The notes under the pieces are model-generated. The model was given only the letters and a program-made list of their open reading frames with translations. It was not told where the DNA came from and made no database searches. From positions 1 to 10,046 of the forward strand of contig JAITDF010000610.1 in NCBI GenBank assembly GCA_031282705.1: a stretch of 10,046 nt of DNA, written 5' to 3'. Positions 7,033 through 10,046 of the stretch are shown piece after piece (the stretch's first letter is position 1; the number at the start of each line of letters is the position of its first letter). The DNA is from Opitutaceae bacterium (lineage in GTDB: Bacteria; Verrucomicrobiota; Verrucomicrobiia; Opitutales; Opitutaceae). Made by a program: the position numbers and the translations under genes.

Positions 7033-7815
7033 TTACCAGACTTTCCACGGGGCCTTGCCGTCGGCCCAGAGTTGGTTGAGGTATTGGGTTTCTTGATACG
7101 TGTCCATCGGCTGCCAGAATCCCTCGTGCCTGTAGGCGTTGAGCTGGCCGTCGCGCACGAGATCGTCCATTGGCTTGCGCTCAAGCATCACGCTTGGATC
7201 GTTGGGCAGGTAGTCAAACATGCGATAATCGCAAACCATGTAACCGCCGTTCACATAGGACTCTTCATACTGGGGTTTCTCGCTGAAGGCGTGGATGATG
7301 TTGTTTGACGTGATGCGCAACGCTCCGAAGCGGCCCGCGGGATGCACGGCAGTGATGGTGCATATCTTGCCCGCGGCATGGTGCGCGGACATGGCGGCAT
7401 TGATGTCAACGGTGGCCACGCCGTCGCCATACGTAAGCAGGAAGGGTTCGCCTTTGGGAATATAACGCTGGACATGTCTCACCCGGTAGGCGGTCATGGA
7501 TTCCGCCCCTGTCTCGGCAAGGGTGACTTTCCAGTCCTCCTCGTCATGGTTGTCATGAAACTGCACCGCAGGCTTTGCGCCCAAGGTGAGCGTGATGTCG
7601 GAGGTGTTCCACATGTAATTGCGGAAAAATTCCTTTATCATGTAACCCTTGTAACCGAGGCAAAGAATGAATTCTTTGTGTCCGTAATGGGCGTAGGTTT
7701 TCATGATGTGCCAGAGAATGGGCCGGCCTCCCACCGGCACCATGGGCTTGGGTCGGTATTCGGTTTCCTCACGCAAACGCGTGCCTTTGCCACCGCAGAG
7801 TATGACGACTTTCAT
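7033..7815 (-). CDS. rfbF: Glucose-1-phosphate cytidylyltransferase
   Basis: 260 residues, the family's normal length. It has the nucleotidyltransferase P-loop-like motif LCGGKGTRLREET (6-18), the RPKPMVPVGG block with K23, LTYGDGVATVDI (127-138) with the metal-binding Asp131, FSEKP (177-181), YVNGGYMVCD (187-196), and GFWQPMDTYQE (232-242) with Asp238. It joins glucose-1-phosphate and CTP to make CDP-glucose and pyrophosphate, the committed first step of the pathway encoded downstream. The frame is open ten codons further up to a GTG at 7845, but the family begins at MKVVILCGGKGTRL, so the ATG at 7815 is chosen. The 20 bases before it are AT-rich with no Shine-Dalgarno. It is the first confidently identified gene of the leftward unit. 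Confidence 0.96.
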   Translation of the reverse strand: MKVVILCGGKGTRLREETEYRPKPMVPVGGRPILWHIMKTYAHYGHKEFILCLGYKGYMIKEFFRNYMWNTSDITLTLGAKPAVQFHDNHDEEDWKVTLAETGAESMTAYRVRHVQRYIPKGEPFLLTYGDGVATVDINAAMSAHHAAGKICTITAVHPAGRFGALRITSNNIIHAFSEKPQYEESYVNGGYMVCDYRMFDYLPNDPSVMLERKPMDDLVRDGQLNAYRHEGFWQPMDTYQETQYLNQLWADGKAPWKVW

Positions 7816-7829
7816 GAATTGAAAAATTT

Positions 7830-7994
7830 TTATTGGGAGGAGCACAAAAACGGGGGCGGCTTAATCACCGGCGTGCGCGGCGAACCTCCACGATCTGGCG
7901 GGATGATTTCGTCGTCCGCGGGCGGCGGCATGTAGTGGTCATCCGGGTTGCGGGGGCCGGTGGTGTTGGAAAATCTGACGAGGCGTTTCGGCAT
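7830..7994 (-). CDS. Possible 54-residue Arg/Pro-rich small protein
   Basis: A frame from the ATG at 7994 to a stop at 7830 encodes 54 residues: a basic start (MPKRLVRFSN), then an acidic and proline-rich middle (YMPPPADDEIIPPDRGG) and a PPPFLCSSQ tail. There is no signal peptide or membrane segment, and I do not recognise a family. For: it ends 14 bases before rfbF in the same direction, and a promoter-like TTGAAT/GATTAT pair lies just upstream. Against: it is short and compositionally biased, there is no Shine-Dalgarno, and the same frame stays open into the non-coding hairpin region (to 8135), so openness itself means little. It could be a leader peptide or simply the 5' untranslated region of the operon. 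Confidence 0.35.
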   Translation of the reverse strand: MPKRLVRFSNTTGPRNPDDHYMPPPADDEIIPPDRGGSPRTPVIKPPPFLCSSQ

Positions 7995-8001
7995 GAAAAA
8001 A

Positions 8002-8010
8002 TGGTATAAT
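8002..8010 (+). promoter_or_regulatory. Extended -10 promoter element, rightward
   Basis: TGGTATAAT is a perfect extended -10 box (TGn then TATAAT) in otherwise GC-rich DNA. No good -35 hexamer is present 15-18 bases upstream, which extended -10 promoters can do without. It would give the adhesin gene a leader of roughly 300 bases containing the hairpin at 8109-8128 and the pyrimidine tract. Functional use is inferred. Confidence 0.35.
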
Positions 8011-8035
8011 CTGCACGATTGCGGTGCGGATTCAA
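8006..8035 (-). promoter_or_regulatory. Candidate promoter for the leftward polysaccharide unit
   Basis: On the minus strand, TTGAAT (8030-8035) is followed after 18 bases by GATTAT (8006-8011), a moderate sigma-70-like pair (5/6 and 4/6 matches). Transcription would begin close to the ATG of the 54-residue frame at 7994 and about 180 bases before rfbF. It overlaps the rightward extended -10 box at 8002-8010. This is motif matching only. Confidence 0.25.
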
Positions 8036-8108
8036 GAACGATGTTCCCGGTTGCCCCGGAAATTTTTCCGGCGGGAAATTGCCGGCCCCGGAGGCCCCCC
8101 CTTGGGAG

Positions 8109-8128
8109 CGCCGACTTTCCAGTCGGCG
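8109..8128. repeat. Perfect 8-bp stem hairpin, REP-like intergenic element
   Basis: CGCCGACT, loop TTCC, AGTCGGCG: a perfect inverted repeat preceded by GGGAG. There is no T-tract on either side, so a standard intrinsic terminator is unlikely. I recall very similar elements (giving spurious SADFQSA/SADFPVG peptides when translated) dispersed in verrucomicrobial genomes; only one copy lies in this window, so dispersal cannot be shown here. Confidence 0.6.
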
Positions 8129-8136
8129 GATTCATT

Positions 8137-8159
8137 CCCTCCCCTCCCCTCCCCTTCCC
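8137..8159 (-). other. G-quadruplex-prone tract (pure pyrimidine on plus strand)
   Basis: The plus strand is uninterrupted pyrimidine from 8135 to 8164. On the minus strand this is five runs of three or four G (8137-8139, 8141-8144, 8146-8149, 8151-8154, 8157-8159) separated by one or two A. The short loops make it a strong quadruplex motif, and the homopurine/homopyrimidine nature also permits triplex DNA. The G-strand is the template for rightward transcription. Confidence 0.65.
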
Positions 8160-8222
8160 TCCTCACTCCATCCCCGCCTCACGCCTGCCACCGCCCCCGC
8201 CCCCGCCAGCCGCCGCCGCGCA

Positions 8223-8238
8223 TGGTTACAATTAACCA
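8223..8238. promoter_or_regulatory. Dyad with embedded -10-like box upstream of the adhesin gene
   Basis: TGGTTA, CAAT, TAACCA forms a perfect 6-bp inverted repeat with a 4-base centre, an AT-rich island in C-rich surroundings. It contains TACAAT (8227-8232), one mismatch from TATAAT, which would start transcription about 80 bases before the ATG at 8322. A repressor operator over a promoter is a reasonable reading; no -35 box is apparent. Confidence 0.3.
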
Positions 8239-8321
8239 CAAACTCCCCATTCCCCGCTTCCGCCCGCACCCGCGCCGCGCTTTTCTTCCAACAAAAACCG
8301 CTCTCAACACCCGCCGCCGCC

Positions 8322-10046
8322 ATGCCCATGCACCACCGCATCCCCGCCCGCACACTCCCCGTCGCGCTCCCTGCCGCGCTCCCTGCCGCGCTCCCCGTCG
8401 CGCTTCCTGCCGCACTCCCCGCCGCGCCCGCCCTCGCCGCGCCCGCCGCGCCTGCCGCCGCCGCCCGCGCCCTCGCCGCCCGCGCCTTTTTGGGGGTTTC
8501 CCCGTTGAAAATGGGAATTTTTTTGGGATTCGGAATTTTGGGATTTGGGGTTTCCCCCGCCCCCGCCCAAACCATCATCAACCTCACCACCGGCTCCACC
8601 TACGCGCGCCTCACCACCGCGATGGGCGACACCGCCGGCATCACCGACGCCACCCTCCTCATCACCGCCGACCAGACCCTCGTCGGCTACCTCAACTACG
8701 ACGGCAAAAACAACACCACCTTCACCGGCTCCCTCGCCGGCGCCGACCCCGCCGGCTCCCGCGTCACCATCACCACCGCCGGCGCCGCCGTTGACGCAAA
8801 CCGCTTCATGGGCCGCATCGCCCCCGGCTCCACCATCACCCTCTGGAACCTCGACATCGTCGGCGGCGCCGGCACCGCCGCCACCTCCTCCGGCGCCTTC
8901 TACTTCTACGGCAGCGACACCGGCACCACCCGCATCCTCGGCGACTTCACCATCCGCGGCTTCAACATCAACAACCAGGGCGCCGTCATCCAGAACAACA
9001 CCGCCGGCAACTCCCTCGTCCTCGGCTCCCCCGGCGCCCGCGTCGAACTCTCCGACAACCACGGCGCCTCCATCGGCGGCGCCATCCGCTTCTCCACCGC
9101 CATCACCTTCGACGCCGCCGCCGTCATCCTCGCCAACACCTCCACCGGCGCCGGCGCCGCCAGCGGCGGCGCCCTCTGGGCCAACAACATCATCTTCAAC
9201 TCCACCGCCACCCTCTCCCGAAACATCCTCCACTGCACCGCCGACGGCGCCGTCGCGGCCAACAACGGCGGCGGCGCCCTCTACGCCGGCGACACCGCCG
9301 GCGCCATCCGCTTCGCCGCCGCCGCCGTCCTCTCCGAAAACGTCAACCGCAACGGCACCGGCGGCGCCCTCTACACCCGCGGCCGCGTCGAGGCGCTCGC
9401 CGGCCTCACCCTCACCTCCAACACCGCCGCCCGCCTCGCCAACACCGCCGAAGTCCACGGCGGCGCCGCTTACATCCAAGGCGGCCTCAACGTCGCCGGC
9501 GCCCTCGCCGCCGCCGGCAACTCCGCCGACGGCTCCGGCGGCGCCCTCTACCTCCTCGGCGGCGGCACCATGCACGGCGGCTCCGCCTTTTTGAACAACA
9601 CCGCCGGCGCCGGCGCCGGCGGCGGCAACGGCGGCGCCATCTACTGGGCCGGCCCCGCCAACGCCACCCTCGCCCTCATCGCCGACACCGCCGACATCAC
9701 CTTCTCCGGCAACACCGCCGCCGGCGCCCCCCACGCCATCTTCTGGGGCAACAGCACGTCGGGCCGCGCCAACACCCTCGCCCTCCATGCCGACGCCGCC
9801 CGCGCCATCCGCTTCCTCGACCCCGTCACCGGCGCCGGCCCCGCCTACGGCCAGCTCAACACCATCCTCATCACCGGCGCCGGCGAAACCATTTTTGACA
9901 CCCACAAAACCACCGCCGTCGCCACCACCACCATCGCCCCCGCCGCCACCCTCCGCCTCGCCAACGACGCCACCTTTGGCAACACCGGCAGCGGCACCCT
10001 CGCCCTCGCCGCCGGCGCCCGCCTCGCCGGCAGCGGCACCGCCCAG
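8322..10046 (+). CDS. Secreted beta-helix adhesin / autotransporter passenger with Pmp-like repeats, 3' end outside window
   Basis: The frame is open from the ATG at 8322 to the right edge (575 codons, no stop), so any C-terminal barrel or anchor is unseen. Residues 8-31 are xxLP tetrapeptide repeats. A hydrophobic core follows (GIFLGFGILGFGV, 65-77), then SPAPA-Q, giving a likely signal peptidase I cut after A82. An 82-residue leader is long: starting at TTG 8505 would give a normal 21-residue signal peptide (MKMGIFLG...), so the true start is uncertain. After a non-repetitive region (84-242), residues 243-475 hold eight FxxN-like plus GGA[L/I][Y/W]-like units resembling chlamydial polymorphic membrane proteins, then Ala/Thr/Gly-rich strands (ATLRLANDATFG, LALAAGARLAGSG) typical of autotransporter passengers. 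A role at the cell surface in adhesion is inferred. Codons end almost always in C, quite unlike the polysaccharide genes. Confidence 0.82.
   Translation, partial: MPMHHRIPARTLPVALPAALPAALPVALPAALPAAPALAAPAAPAAAARALAARAFLGVSPLKMGIFLGFGILGFGVSPAPAQTIINLTTGSTYARLTTAMGDTAGITDATLLITADQTLVGYLNYDGKNNTTFTGSLAGADPAGSRVTITTAGAAVDANRFMGRIAPGSTITLWNLDIVGGAGTAATSSGAFYFYGSDTGTTRILGDFTIRGFNINNQGAVIQNNTAGNSLVLGSPGARVELSDNHGASIGGAIRFSTAITFDAAAVILANTSTGAGAASGGALWANNIIFNSTATLSRNILHCTADGAVAANNGGGALYAGDTAGAIRFAAAAVLSENVNRNGTGGALYTRGRVEALAGLTLTSNTAARLANTAEVHGGAAYIQGGLNVAGALAAAGNSADGSGGALYLLGGGTMHGGSAFLNNTAGAGAGGGNGGAIYWAGPANATLALIADTADITFSGNTAAGAPHAIFWGNSTSGRANTLALHADAARAIRFLDPVTGAGPAYGQLNTILITGAGETIFDTHKTTAVATTTIAPAATLRLANDATFGNTGSGTLALAAGARLAGSGTAQ
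8349..8420 (+). repeat. Six 12-bp tandem repeats in the adhesin leader
   Basis: Units begin at 8349, 8361, 8373, 8385, 8397 and 8409, with consensus GCCGCGCTCCCT and few changes, most in the first copy. They encode RTLP, VALP, AALP, AALP, VALP, AALP, followed by a degenerate AAPA. As 12 is a multiple of three, copy-number change would keep the frame. They lie upstream of the alternative start at 8505, so they could be either leader peptide or untranslated DNA. Confidence 0.85.
8487..8558 (+). repeat. 72-bp low-complexity G/T-rich segment with direct repeat ends
   Basis: This AT-richer block is flanked by near-identical TTTGGGG(G)TTTCCCC sequences (to 8503 and from 8544), each a quasi-palindrome. 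Inside, GGGATT/GGAATT motifs recur (GGGAATTTTT, GGGATTCGGAATTTTGGGATTT). It is exactly 24 codons and in frame, encoding the hydrophobic core of the signal peptide. Its composition contrasts sharply with the C-rich DNA on both sides, which suggests insertion or expansion. Confidence 0.7.
9048..9746 (+). repeat. Eight degenerate FxxN...GGA[L/I]Y repeat units in the adhesin
   Basis: Each unit has [F/L/I/A]xxN followed by a Gly/Ala-rich loop and GGA[L/I/A][Y/W/R] or a variant: 9048-9092 (LSDN...GGAIR), 9126-9179 (ILAN...GGALW), 9213-9284 (LSRN...GGALY), 9330-9374 (LSEN...GGALY), 9411-9473 (LTSN...GGAAY), 9510-9551 (AAGN...GGALY), 9588-9644 (FLNN...GGAIY), 9702-9746 (FSGN...HAIFW, degenerate). The pattern matches the GGAI/FxxN motifs of chlamydial Pmp proteins. 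Starts of successive units are 72-117 bases apart. Confidence 0.75.

Larger units (their letters stand above)
7995..8321. other. Divergent intergenic control region
   Basis: About 330 bases separate the leftward unit from the rightward adhesin gene. It contains overlapping promoter-like motifs (8002-8035), a short inverted repeat CCGGAA/TTCCGG (8056-8071), a perfect hairpin (8109-8128), a pyrimidine tract (8135-8164), a C-rich stretch up to 8220, and an AT-rich dyad (8223-8238). Frames open through it on both strands give only Pro/Arg/Ala-rich peptides and are not called as genes. Confidence 0.7.

Noticed and set aside
7029..7184. A 52-residue N-terminal extension of rfbG
   Set aside because: It overlaps the rfbF coding region and has no similarity to the family; the ATG at 7028 fits both operon spacing and family length.
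8109..8128. Hairpin as an intrinsic transcription terminator
   Set aside because: No T-run follows on either strand, and no gene ends near it; both flanking units read away from it.
8349..8420. 12-bp repeats as a CRISPR array
   Set aside because: The units are contiguous with no spacers, are in frame with the adhesin, and no cas genes are present.
8024..8794. 256-codon Pro/Arg/His-rich frame on the plus strand
   Set aside because: It runs through the intergenic hairpin and pyrimidine tract into the adhesin in the wrong frame; composition is an artefact of C-rich DNA.
8545..9594. 349-codon Pro/Ser/Thr/Ala-rich open frame on the plus strand
   Set aside because: It is a shifted reading of the adhesin. 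The correct frame gives structured beta-helix repeats and a signal peptide; this one gives only low-complexity proline-rich sequence.
8304..9905. 533-codon Gly/Ala/Val-rich open frame on the minus strand
   Set aside because: It is the antisense mirror of the adhesin: codons ending in C on the plus strand give GNN codons opposite, which can never be stops. The product is a monotonous Gly/Ala/Val string with no fold.

Overview
The window looks like a chromosomal surface-polysaccharide locus next to a surface adhesin gene, from a Gram-negative member of the PVC group, most likely a verrucomicrobium of the Opitutaceae type. This placement is inference. It rests on chlamydial-Pmp-like repeats in the adhesin, its extreme use of codons ending in C, a short intergenic hairpin of a kind I recall from verrucomicrobial genomes, and gene starts without Shine-Dalgarno sites. 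No marker gene is present to prove it.

Layout: eight genes read leftward as one compact block (7815 down to 1, continuing past the left edge). In transcription order they are: glucose-1-phosphate cytidylyltransferase (rfbF), CDP-glucose 4,6-dehydratase (rfbG), an RmlC-type sugar epimerase, a NovU/TylC3-type sugar C-methyltransferase, a second zinc-ribbon methyltransferase broken by a one-base frameshift, an NAD(P)-dependent sugar reductase, a DPM1/GtrB-type polyprenyl-phosphate glycosyltransferase, and a multi-membrane-spanning GT-C glycosyltransferase cut by the left edge. Gaps are -4 to 64 bases. A doubtful 54-residue reading frame (7830-7994) may head the unit.

Together the first genes would make CDP-4-keto-6-deoxyglucose, then C-methylate, epimerise and reduce it to a branched 6-deoxyhexose. 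No dehydrase for 3-deoxygenation (ddhC/E1 type) is seen here, so the product is more likely a 3-C-methyl-6-deoxyhexose of the vinelose/virenose/evalose class than a 3,6-dideoxyhexose. The GT2/GT-C pair suggests a second branch, in which a sugar is loaded on polyprenyl phosphate and transferred outside the inner membrane.

From 7995 to 8321 lies a divergent control region. It holds a perfect extended -10 box, a perfect 8-bp hairpin, a pure pyrimidine tract with strong G-quadruplex potential on the minus strand, and a 6-bp-arm dyad. From 8322 to the right edge a single rightward gene encodes a secreted beta-helix protein with eight FxxN...GGA[L/I]Y-type repeats. Its leader is unusual: six 12-bp repeats encoding xxLP, followed by a 72-bp AT/G-rich in-frame segment that supplies the hydrophobic core of the signal peptide. 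No tRNA, rRNA, CRISPR array, transposase or integrase was seen.
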